A stretch of DNA of 64,000 nucleotides from assembly GCA_009809945.1 (NCBI GenBank), contig WTPW01000025.1:289365-353364 (forward strand), read 5' to 3'. Position numbers and translations under genes: made by a program. Under the pieces are notes generated by a model. That model was not told where the DNA came from. It searched no databases and saw only the letters and a program-made list of their open reading frames with translations. Positions 48,645-58,235 of this stretch are shown in pieces (the first letter of the stretch is position 1; each line of letters starts with the position of its first letter). The stretch comes from Gigaspora margarita. Taxonomy: Eukaryota > Glomeromycota > Glomeromycetes > Diversisporales > Gigasporaceae.

Positions 48645-48805
48645 ATATTAACCCATTTGGATTAGACAAATATGTTGATACATATGAGGGTTGATAACAA
48701 AGAGGTAAAATTTATATTTTCCTGGACTCAATTTTTTACAAGTTTAGGTTAATATTAATGAGTGGTTGATATCAATGAAGTTGATATTAATGAGGGTCAC
48801 CTGTA

Positions 48806-49949
48806 CCATGGACCAAGTATACTATAAACAATATCTTACTATGACAATTTGTATATTTTGATATTTTTTTGTTCATAGATTACTAGTACTATAGATCTTT
48901 TAACAAAATTTTTATAATCAACATTTATAATTTTTAATATAACTATGATTATATAGAGGTTAAGATTTATTATCACACCTTTATATAACCACCACATTAG
49001 GGCGCGACCAACTTGGTGACTATAGGGAGGGACAACTGTATCAAATAAAGGCTGCGTCAAAATTTTTTAGATGATATCTTGACAACTACAAAGCAAATTC
49101 GATGAACTTTTTTTATTTAAATTCTACAGATTCATAGCATTCAAAAAACATTTTATCGAAATTGATTTACTGGTTATCGGGATATTCTTGCTAATTTTTA
49201 AAACATTTTGGCACAGCATTTTTTCGCCAATCATAATGGGGCGGTCAAAAGTAGAAACAAAGAAAATTGACCCTTTTTTTAAAAAATGGGTTTTTGGATT
49301 AATTAGATATATTTTTTGAAGCTAAATCTTTTTTATTTAATAACGAAAATATAATCAATTAGTAAATTTTGAAGTTATAGTCGTTTTTTGCAAAAATAGT
49401 TCGTCAGGCATCATTATTCTGGTCCCGCCCCACCGCACATACTACCTACTATTCTAATTATTAGTTAGTTGAACTAGCAATTTCTAGTTTTTCAAATTAA
49501 TAATAGATGAACTTAACTTATACAAATAAAAATTTGAATTACCAAACAAGTTATTTTTAATTAAACATTCATTAAATATCAATTATATAATATTTTCTAG
49601 CTTTATATTTTAAAGCATATATATGATGCTAAAAGGTCCTAGACAAATAAATTAACAATCTAGCAATCTGATTCAAACTTTTAATAACTTTATGTTTTGA
49701 AAAAAAATTCGAATTTATAATAAATGAATGCTAGACCCACCCTCTATATACAAAATTAAATCGATTATCGTTTATCATAAAATTGACAATGTATTATGTA
49801 ATTGAAGAAAATTTTAAAGCTTAATAAAAAGAACAAAAAAAAAATACTTAAGTGAAATAAAATCAAATAATTTAAAATTTACATATCATAATTTTATAAT
49901 TAACATTAATTAATTAAAATATAATTTATTTATGATCGCACTCGATTTA
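48806..49949. other. Non-coding spacer downstream of the chitin deacetylase gene
   Basis: It holds a block like 42890-43530 (49056-49215) and a short inverted pair TGGGGCGGTCAAAAG (49237) with GGTCCCGCCCCA (49421-49432) that may be a MITE. The remainder is AT-rich. The gene's 3' end and terminator should lie just below 49950; AATAAA-like motifs are too common here to choose one. Confidence 0.5.
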
Positions 49950-51349
49950 TTAAAGGAAAGTAGGAGTAAATAATATTGCACCAATAATAATGGACCATAA
50001 GAAATTATCAAAATTGTTTGATTTTATGGCGAATGATGTAGATTTACTATGTGAAGATGGTGTTGGATTTTTTGGGGTGTTTGGAGTAGTTGAACTTGCT
50101 GGAGTTGAACTTGTTGGAGTATTTGTATATGCAAGTAAAGAAGTGGTCGATGCTGTAGAATTTGGCGGCACAGGTGTGGTAGCATTACTCTGATAAAAGT
50201 TGTCGTTACCCAAACAAGTGCCAACTGGTTTAACCTTATAACCAGCTTTTGTAACAATATTAATAACGGATGGAACTTGAGCAGCGGCACCTTTATATAA
50301 ATCATGCTCCAATGAAATGTGTCCAGGCTTTCCTGGTTGTTTGACCCATTCAGTAAAGTTACCTTCAATCCATGATAATTTGAATGTCTTATCAGTATTA
50401 GATCGCCAATCATTTGTATCACTATCCCAAGTTACAATCTTATAACCAAGTTGTTCGCATATACCACGTATTCTATCATCAAAATCACCATATGGGGGAC
50501 GCATATATGATGGTACGACGCCAATCGCAGCCTTTATGACTTCTGCAGTCCATTGCAACTCTGAAATGACTTGTTCATTTGTTTGAGTGGTAAGAGATGG
50601 ATGAGACCAAGTGTGTACGCCAATTTGATGTCCTTTGATAAACGACAATAATAAATAATTTATGCTAATATGAAATTATGAAAAAGGTTGGATAAAAATT
50701 AAACTTACCAAGTTTATATGCTCTTTGTAAAATTTCAGGATATTCAACTACTCGAGAACCAACAACAAAGAAAGTAACTTTGATATTTTGAGCTTCTAAA
50801 AAATCAAGAATAGCTGTCGTTTGAGGACTGATAAAAAAAAAAAGCATAAGCATTATATTATAAATTTAAGAATAAACGCATTTTATAGAAATTAACCATA
50901 TAATTAATTAAAAAAAATTTTTGCATATAATAATTACCTTGGACCATCATCAAGAGTAATCCCCCAATCTAATGATTAAAATAAATCAAGTTATTAAAAT
51001 ATTATCTCGAAAAAACAATTTCTAATTTTACGTTCTCCAAATAAAAATACTTACCTCCAACATTTGGGCACGTAATAATATCAGTTTGATTACGAACACA
51101 TTGTGTACAACCCCAATGACAGTATTCGTCGGGGTTAGGACATTTGCCAATATTCACGTCACTTATTGTTCGAATCGCAGCATTTGCAACTTTTGATAAA
51201 TCTACGAGTTTTGTATACTCTGCTAATATTGGCGGTGGTTCATCGAGTGTTGGCCAGTTTCCTGGAAGCATTGCACCAGTTGATAATTGAATTAATAAAT
51301 AGATAGATAAAAATTTAAATAAAAATTTAATGTCACTAATGAAATTCAT
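49950..51349 (-). CDS. Chitin deacetylase (NodB-type carbohydrate esterase 4), four exons, predicted GPI anchor
   Basis: Predicted exons on the minus strand are 51349-51055, 50968-50938, 50827-50709 and 50632-49950, all with GT-AG introns of 86, 110 and 76 bp. They join to 1128 bp (375 residues). The product should remove acetyl groups from cell-wall chitin, giving chitosan. Visible parts: signal peptide about 1-25; Cys-rich segment (CPNPDEYCHWGCTQC); then NodB motifs TLDDGP (catalytic D105, metal D106), HTWSHP (H155, H159), RPPYGD (193-198), DSDTNDW (218-224) and SLEHD (H258). A Ser/Thr/Pro-rich linker and a hydrophobic C-terminus suggest a GPI anchor. Exon 2 is only 31 bp. The start is the first ATG before the signal peptide. 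No frameshift or stop is seen, so it appears functional. Confidence 0.93.
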
Positions 51350-51378
51350 TTTGTTATATAAATTATCTTGTACAAATT

Positions 51379-51528
51379 TTTTAACAAAAAAAATGGTTCG
51401 TATTAAGAGAAATTTAGCTTTTTATTTTTTTTTTTAATTTTTTTTTTTTTAACAAAAAAAATGGTTCGTATTAAGAGAAATTTAGCTTTTTATTTTTTTT
51501 TTTAATTTTTTTTTTTTTAAGAAACAAT
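51379..51528. repeat. Tandem 68-bp duplication in the chitin deacetylase upstream region
   Basis: AACAAAAAAAATGGTTCGTA and the following TTAAGAGAAATTTAGC plus T-tracts occur twice, with ATGG at 51393 and again at 51461. It starts about 30 bp upstream of the start codon, so it lies in the promoter or 5' leader. It could affect expression; it could also be an assembly or slippage artefact of the T-tracts. Confidence 0.85.
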
Positions 51529-51773
51529 TGATGAACAGAATTTAGCCATCATTTATATATAGGCATTTAAAATATAAGTGTACACAATTTTGAATTCTAA
51601 GATAAACATTGAAGTTAATGATAATTTGGCAGTTTTTTTTTTCTAAAATAGATTATTTTTCTATTTTCTGAAACACGCACGGAATACCTAATTTTCACCT
51701 TCAATATTGCAAAAATAAATCAATACACGCACAACAGGTATTCATTAAAGTAATACTGTAAAGCAGTACAGTT
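51529..51773. promoter_or_regulatory. Upstream region of the chitin deacetylase gene
   Basis: Minus-strand promoter elements should lie here and in the duplication, ahead of the foldback at 51774. TATATATAG-like sequence occurs near 51553. No specific transcription-factor site can be supported. Confidence 0.3.
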
Positions 51774-52183
51774 TCGGACGGATGTACATTGTGAAAATCG
51801 AATTTACCCCGGAAACTGTGCCAAGAGACGATCGATAAAAATTTTTTTTTTCAAAATTTTACAAATTTGGAAAATTTAGTGAATTTCGAAAATTTATCAA
51901 AATTGTTAAATTTGTTCACTTTCGAAAATTTTGTAAATTTATTAAATTTTGTGAATTTCGAAGAGTTGCTAAATTTTTTAGAAATTGTTCATTTTTCAAA
52001 AATTGTTCCGTATGTAAAAGAAAGTATATGAAGGACACTTTAACTTGAATAAAAATCAAACTCAGTTGAGTTCTAAAACTTCGAAAAAAATTTTTTTTTG
52101 TCAATCGTCTTTTGGCATAACTTCCGGAAATTCGATTTTCACAACGTACGAAAATTATACTAAATTTTGATCTTACGTCCGGT
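51774..52183. mobile_element. Foldback element, about 410 bp
   Basis: Arms at 51775-51850 (TTGTGAAAATCGAATTTACC, AGAGACGATCGATAAAAATT) pair with 52083-52183 (TCGATTTTCACAACGTACG, TTTGTCAATCGTCTTTTGG). The centre repeats GAATTTCGAA and GAAAATTTTG units. No gene; a 62-codon minus frame inside is repeat-derived. Confidence 0.7.
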
Positions 52184-52770
52184 TAATATATAAGACTTTC
52201 CAAAATTTCGAATTTTTAAAATTTGCAATAAGTAGCTAAATATAAGCAACAAAAAGCATATTAATGGTCCAATTTAGTTATTTTAAGAACTTTTTACAAA
52301 ATTACTTCATCATCAGCACTATTAACTACCTAATATATTAGTTAAATATTGGTAATTTTTAGACCTTTGTTTGTACTAAATTATTGCAAGCATATTACTA
52401 ATAATAGCATTTTATATTACAATACTTGGCAAATATATTTATAAGATTAATTATAATATAAAATACTAAAAAAATACTCATTTTGGCAAAAAAAGTTGTA
52501 TTTAATAGTACCTTATCAGCGCTGTTAAGTGAATTTTAGCACTTTTTTGTAAAGGATTTTCAATTAATAGTTGACATACGTACGTACGTAGTGAGTTTAA
52601 ATTCTATCCGATTAAAACGTACCGCATGTCAAATCTAAGTATTTAATAAAATATTTTCAATTTAAAAAGAATTTTTTTTAAAAGATTTTTTTTATTAGTT
52701 TCTTTTTCAAATGCTTAATTAGTCAAACCTTTGAAAAAATTGTTGATAACCATATGAACGGCTGAAAAAT
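52184..52770. other. AT-rich non-coding sequence
   Basis: No gene recognised. A CGTACGTACGTA run lies at 52578-52590. Confidence 0.5.
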
Positions 52771-52941
52771 TAGAGTTCCAATCCGGATAACGTTTATCCT
52801 GGATATCCGGGTAAAGTTCAAATCGGATACTCGGATACTCGGATAGCGGATTGTCCAAATATTGGATTTGTTTATCCGATCTGGATTATCCAGATTCAGA
52901 TACAGATAAACGGATGACAGATTTATCGGATTGGACCTCTA
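52771..52941. mobile_element. hAT-type MITE of CGGATA repeats, 171 bp
   Basis: It starts TAGAGTTCCAATCCGGATAA and ends TTTATCGGATTGGACCTCTA. The interior consists of ATCCGGATAT and CGGATACTCGGATA units. No clean octamer duplication is visible, so this copy may be old. Confidence 0.75.
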
Positions 52942-53649
52942 GAAACAATGAACACCATTTAGCTGTTTTATAAAATTCACCTAGTTAACACAAAACCGGA
53001 CCGGGTCCTTAATACCTTTAAATTAATTAAAGTTGGAGTTATCGAAGAGCTGAGTATTTCAGTTGGATAAATATAAGCACGTAATATTTAAGTTATCCAA
53101 TTGAAATTTTTTATGAAATACTTCCCAAAACTCTGCGATAAGACCTCTTCGAAATATCACGCAACATCTAAGGCCACGCGTTGTTTTTCATTTTGTATTA
53201 CATGGAATCTGAAGGCATGGATCGGTTGATCGGATTTTTTTTTAATTTACTGTAAATAATAAATTGCTCACATCTAAGGTTATCCAGGGTTAATTTTTTA
53301 TTTTGCACAACAAGGAATGAAAAAATTGGGTCAGCAGTCACAGACAATTAAGGGAAATCAAAGTCTACATCGGGTGACACCTGATGAGAATAGAGGAAAA
53401 AATAAATGTCAAACATCGAACAATTGGCATAATTGGGATCAAAATTTTTTTTTGAAAAATTGAAAAAATGGCTCAGCTGGTAATGCAAAACGAAAAATCA
53501 ACTTTCCTAAGAGTCAAAAAAAATTAGAAACCTCATTCCCGCGGGCTCTGAGAGCTAATTTTTATTGTTAATTACCAAATTCATCATATGGGTTCTTTGC
53601 CTTGAAAATGACCTTATGGGACTATGTAGATTTTAAGAATAAAAATTAA

Positions 53650-54016
53650 GGGGTAGTCCGCAGTTGAAGGGTATAAATTTCATAGTAAAAATCGGCGGAG
53701 ATTTACTAATTGCCTTATATAGAAATGGAATCTCATGTGATTCTGTTCTTAAGAAAAAACCCTATAGTAAAAAATCAAAACATACTCATATCTCGTGTTC
53801 TATCCAACCAAATTTAATGATTTTACTTCTATTAGAATCAGAAAAATTAGTCCTACAACTTTTATTAGAAGCTAAAAGAAGATTTATATAATAAAAAAAA
53901 ATACTTTTATATGTAAGCAAGCTAGATTCCTGTACTATAAAAAAAACATATGAATTTCCGTTTTTGTTTATTATAATATCTGCAATTTTTTTACCCCTTT
54001 AGAGGCGGACTACCCC
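53650..54016. mobile_element. TTAA-flanked MITE with GGGGTAGTCCGC ends, 367 bp
   Basis: GGGGTAGTCCGC and GCGGACTACCCC are inverted, with TTAA on both sides (53646-53649 and 54017-54020). TTAA is the target of piggyBac elements, but the G-rich end is not typical, so the superfamily is open. A 75-codon frame (53664-53891) has no known domain. Confidence 0.8.
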
Positions 54017-54044
54017 TTAAAATTTCTAGCTATACAGCAATCTA

Positions 54045-54160
54045 CCATAAAATCTCGAAATAGCGGGCATGGGCGTTATTTCGAATTTTGGCCCGAATTA
54101 AGCTTAATTCGAGCTGAAAATTGTAATTTCACCCCTGCGCGTTATTTCGAGATTTTAAGG
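54045..54160. mobile_element. Small TA-flanked MITE, 116 bp
   Basis: CCATAAAATCTCGAAATAGC and GTTATTTCGAGATTTTAAGG are inverted between TA dinucleotides. A TTATTTCGAATTTTGGCCCG block is inside. Confidence 0.75.
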
Positions 54161-54419
54161 TAATTCAAATAAATTTTTTTATTTTATAGATCTTAATGAG
54201 TTTTACAAAATAAAAATAGTTTATTTGAATTGAATTACTGGTTGGCTAGAAATTTTAATATTTATTCTTAAAATCTACATAGTCTCATGAGATCATTTTC
54301 AAGGCAAAAGACACCATATTATTATCATACCCCTGAAAATTCCCGCTGACAATACGGGTCAGCCCGACAAAGAATCCGAACACGCGTAATAGAAGAAAAC
54401 GCGAAAATATGCAAAAACC

Positions 54420-54814
54420 AATGATTTTAGTGCCTACTAGTCCGATATTGATTTTTTTTTTTGAGCTATATTCTTAATATCATTAAAATAAACATTATTA
54501 TGCTGATTTTAAAAGAATTGGGACTAAAAAAAGAAAAAAACATTGGGGGAAATTTTGAGTCGGCGAGTAATGGAAAACGAAAATTTAACTTTGCGTAGCC
54601 TAATCATGAAATTGTTTAAAATATAAGAAATAATGGCCATCACTGTAATATGAAATAAAACCTTCCAATGTGGTTGTGTTGTGTTCGCGATTAAACATTC
54701 TTCATATTCTCAAAATGTTATGTATTAACCTAGCGTTTTTATCAAAATATAAATGACATAATTAATAAATAAATAATTTTGTATTTTTTTTTTCTCTTTT
54801 TTTATAACTCTTAA
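54420..54814. other. Non-coding sequence
   Basis: Apart from one AAGGCCACGC-type end near 54560, nothing recognised. Confidence 0.45.
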
Positions 54815-55390
54815 TTTATTAAGCCACGCAAAATTAATTTTTGTTTTGCATAACCTGCCGACCCAATTTTTTTTTAAAAATTTTTTTTTTTAATTTCAAT
54901 TGTGCCAATTATTCCGTTTTGCTATTTAATTTTTTCTCTGGTATCGCCCGATGGTGACCTTAATTTCCGAAATTACCCGATAGATCCGAAAAAAAATCCA
55001 AAGTTTTCTGATTCTATGTTATGCAAACTGAAAAATTGACTTTGCGTGACCTTATATGTGAGCATGAGCTTATTAATTTACAATAGATTATTAAAAAAAA
55101 AATCCGGCCCGCTGACTGGAATTTCAGAACACCATGTTATGCAAAATGAAAAATTAAATTTGCGTGGCCTTACTGTAAGCGATACTGATTAGAATAAAAT
55201 CTACATATATGTTTAACAAATATATACTTGCAAACATTCAATATTCCCTTTATTGGTTAGGCTAGTAGAAAAAGTAACTTTGGCATGGCAAAATTTTTAT
55301 ATTACAAACCGCACGTACTACGTATTATGATTTCTACATGTCTATCCTAATTTGCGTTTCCGCATGTAGCTGGTAACAGGTAGAGCATTG

Positions 55391-56213
55391 ATCACCGGAA
55401 TTTTGATAATCACGTTATCTATTGACGATCGTAGCCAAATATACATTTTTTTTAACGAGAAATTAAACTTGGCGTAGTAAGTAAAGTTGTACAGAATAAC
55501 GAATTGCATATACTCTAAAATTTTAAATAAATAGGTCGACGCATTTTAAAACCCTATTATAAATAATGGTTTTAAAATATGTTATTCTCCATACCTAAAA
55601 GCATATAGGATTAAATTTTCACAGAGCAATTCAAAAAATTTCTCATAAATTATTGAGTTTAATTAAAATTTTTGACAAATAAAAAAGCTGCAATTTTCAT
55701 ACCTTAAAATTCGATATGGTAGAACATTATAAAATTTGTATTAGAATAGCTTAAAAAAATAATCATATATGTATTAAATAGTAAATACTTAAATACTTTA
55801 TTTGGGGAGATTTTTAATATTTAAGGTACAAAAATTGCAGCTTTTTTATTTTTCAAAAATTTTAATTAGACTCAATAAATTATGAGAAATTTTTTAAATT
55901 GCTCTATGAAAATTTAATCCTATATGCTTTTAGGTATGGAGAATAACATATTTAAAACCAGCTATTATTTATAATAGGGTTTTAAAATGCGTCGACCTAA
56001 TAAAAATTTTTTTAATTTTCGTTTTTTTGATCAAAAATGCTAAATACGACTTAATAAAATTTTATTTAAAATTCCTAAAAATTTTAGAATATATGCAAAA
56101 CGTTATTCTGTACAACTTTACTTCGCCAAGTTTAATTTTCTCTTTAAAAAAAAAAAATTGCATATTTGGCTACGATGGTCAATAGATAACGTGATTATCA
56201 AAATTCCGGTGAT
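55391..56213. mobile_element. Large foldback element, 823 bp, with ~370-bp arms
   Basis: It starts ATCACCGGAATTTTGATAAT and ends ATTATCAAAATTCCGGTGAT. Pairing continues inwards through AGGTCGACGCATTTTAAAAC (55535) / GTTTTAAAATGCGTCGACCT (55979) to AAAGCTGCAATTTTCATACC / GGTACAAAAATTGCAGCTTT. The loop is near 55735-55810. No coding capacity. Confidence 0.85.
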
Positions 56214-56605
56214 TAATGTCAGATGCCGCAAAACGTGTTACTAAGCATACTTTAAGCATACTTTAAGCATGTAATTTTTATTTTATATTTTATCATGTTC
56301 ATATCGGCAGATTTGCAGAATTGGATCCTAATTTGTATCCTCCGTAATATCCAAATTTCATAGCAAACAAAATAATTAAATTGACTATGAATACGATTTT
56401 AATTAGGCATTACTTAAAGGAGAATAGTAGGGAATAAAAAGTGAGAGTATGGTAGCAAAAATGAAAATTTGTTTGTTGCGTATAGTGGCGAAAATAAAAA
56501 TTGTATAATATACTATGATAATAAATATATTAGCTATGTTAATAACTATTCTTATTAAAGTAATTATATAGATAATTTCTTTTTCTCTTTTTTTTTACAA
56601 ATAAT

Positions 56606-56821
56606 TTGATAATGCAAGATAATAAAGCGATTATAATTGTTTCTTTCAAACTAATGATACGGGCCGATGGAAAAACATGGCCGGGGATCGATCCTAAAAA
56701 AGTTCGGGCCATTCGACCGCGCCAACCTTTTTTGCTAGTCCATATCTATATCAAATGGGGAGCAATGAACCGAGTGATCATCACATCACGTGAGATCACA
56801 CAATTACCATTTGTTTACTAG
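56606..56821 (+). CDS. Hypothetical 71-codon open frame, less AT-rich than average
   Basis: A frame of 71 codons with basic residues (DPKKVRAIRPRQP), in a stretch richer in GC than its surroundings. No domain, signal or homologue recognised, and no splice context is evident. It lies between foldback elements and may be a chance frame in transposon DNA. Confidence 0.2.
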   Translation: MIMQDNKAIIIVSFKLMIRADGKTWPGIDPKKVRAIRPRQPFLLVHIYIKWGAMNRVIITSREITQLPFVY

Positions 56822-56829
56822 TAAACCTA

Positions 56830-56928
56830 AACTATAACCTTAACACTAACCCTAACTTAGGCCGAGCGTTTAATCAATTGATTAAACGCTCGGCCTAAAC
56901 TATTGTTAGTGTTAAGGTTATAGTTAGG
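56830..56928. repeat. Hairpin with a perfect 42-bp GC-containing palindrome
   Basis: 56857-56898 is an exact palindrome: TTAGGCCGAGCGTTTAATCA and the complement meet at AATT. Outside, CTATAACCTTAACACTAAC pairs with GTTAGTGTTAAGGTTATAG. It could be a MITE in its own right. Confidence 0.85.
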
Positions 56929-57083
56929 GATTGGAACCGTTTAACCGTTAAAAATTGCTATATAGTTCCGTGCAGAATTATGTTGGTCGTGGGCCGGAAT
57001 TCTTTAATGCCGGCCAAATTAAATTGTTAAACGGTTAAACGATTAAACAATTAAGAAAAATTTTAGGCGGTTCCAAATCCCTA
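56925..57083. mobile_element. hAT-type MITE with TAGGGATTGGAACCG ends, 159 bp
   Basis: TAGGGATTGGAACCG and CGGTTCCAAATCCCTA are inverted. AACCGTTTAACCGTTAA and TTAAACGGTTAAACGATTAA repeats fill the arms. The left end overlaps the adjacent hairpin. No octamer duplication is visible. Confidence 0.7.
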
Positions 57084-57309
57084 TTAATCATTCGATGTGA
57101 TGTTCACGAAGATATCATTAGGTTCACTGATCTTGAAGCTACCCTCGTTTTTGAGAAATTATAGCGTTAGTACTTTATGTTGATAAATTGTCTATCAGAA
57201 CATTTCTGTTCCTTGCATTCATTGTTTGCCAATTTACCATCTAAATTAACCAACTAATGAATGTCTACATTATTGTAAATTACTAGTTGGTTTTAGTCAA
57301 TTTCTTGAC

Positions 57310-57642
57310 CTAAGAGAATCGATTCTGACATTTCTTTAATCGACCGACCCAGCCCACAAAGGTGCGGGCTGAGGCCGTTGTGCTGGGTCCAGCCCATATC
57401 ATACTTTCAAACAAATTAACAAAGCAAATACTAACGCTAACGCTAATGAGATATCGGGACAAGTGTTCTAAACCATATTCACACTCTTTAATTAAATTAG
57501 AAATGCGCAATTCTCTTAATCTTTCTTTCCTTTCTTCAAGACGTAATAATCATTCTTCATACTCCAATTTTTCTAATAGTGGAATTTCTTTAGAATTGTC
57601 TTTATTTACAGTAACATCATCATAATAAATTGATCTCTTCAT
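57310..57642 (-). pseudogene. Fragment of an unknown protein gene with an in-frame stop
   Basis: From an ATG at 57642 the minus strand reads 30 codons (MKRSIYYDD ... LEYEE), then TGA at 57552-57550. It continues in the same frame with a charged helical segment (RLEERKERLRELRISNLIKE) to 57310. The TGA could be a decayed CGA. The composition is typical of a coiled-coil gene end. The rest of the gene is not here. Function unknown. Confidence 0.4.
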
Positions 57643-57851
57643 TTTTTGGAGCTTTTAATTACTTGTGTGCAAAGTACTTGTTTGGGATTGTCATTTTGTA
57701 CCTTTTGATTGCTGATTATCTATTAATATTATATATAGTACAAGTGTAAATGGGACGTTGCTAGCGCCCTTACAACTTTGATAAGGCTAAAAATTTATAT
57801 TTTAAAATAATATCAAACAATTAATCATATATAACAAGAGTAAATAGATTA

Positions 57852-58085
57852 GGCCATATTAAGTTAATTTTTTGGTTCACATAACATAAAATATGAAAAA
57901 TGATCCGGCAATCCACTTTTAATTTTATTTTCAAAAAACTTTATGTGTAGAAAATATATAAATTTTTCTATAGATATCTAAAAAAAAACCACCCGGGTAA
58001 TAAATATAGTCAAAATTTTGCAGAAATTTTGCAGAAATTTGACCCGGCCGGGTTGTGAGAACCAACTTATTAAGTTTGTATGGCC
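57852..58085. mobile_element. GGCC-ended MITE with TTA duplication, 234 bp
   Basis: GGCCATATTAAGTTAATTTT and AACTTATTAAGTTTGTATGGCC-type ends (GTATGGCC outermost) are inverted, with TTA at 57849-57851 and 58086-58088. GGTTCACA/TGTGAGAACC follow on each side. Possibly a distant member of the GGCC MITE group. Confidence 0.8.
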
Positions 58086-58235
58086 TTAGCACAAATAAAA
58101 GGTAAAATCAAGTAAATAAATTGTTTCAAATACTTCGATTAAAGAGAATAGATATGACCAATCACATGGCTAGAAGAATGCTAGCTGTCCAGTGCTAAAA
58201 ATAAATTAAACTAAAGATCGTGAGTAATTTAAACT

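Larger units (their letters stand above)
46215..48803. mobile_element. Pogo-type MITE split by an LTR retrotransposon
   Basis: The left end CAGGCAACCCTCGTTAATAT is inverted at the right as ATATTAATGAGGGTCACCTG, with TA on both sides (46213-46214 and 48804-48805). Without the LTR element the MITE is about 175 bp. ATTAACCC/GGTTAATATTAATGAG repeats are subterminal. Confidence 0.8.
53586..54319. mobile_element. Foldback element with two nested MITEs
   Basis: GGTTCTTTGCCTTGAAAATG and GACTATGTAGATTTTAAGAA on the left pair with TTCTTAAAATCTACATAGTC and CATTTTCAAGGCAAAAGACA-type sequence on the right (54262-54312). Between the arms sit the elements at 53650-54016 and 54045-54160. Confidence 0.75.
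53165..55175. repeat. Cluster of AAGGCCACGCAAARTT inverted-repeat copies
   Basis: The motif (T)AAGGCCACGC followed by TTTTTCATTTTGCATAACA occurs in either orientation near 53171, 53276, 53480, 54560, 54825, 55040 and 55150. Two 235-250-bp copies, 53273-53505 and 54815-55065, match in inverted orientation, each sharing a GGTGACACC/GATACCAGAG middle and CAATTGGCA. They flank other nested elements. Confidence 0.65.

Noticed and set aside
49990-50193. 67-codon plus-strand frame
   Set aside because: Antisense to exon 4 of the chitin deacetylase.
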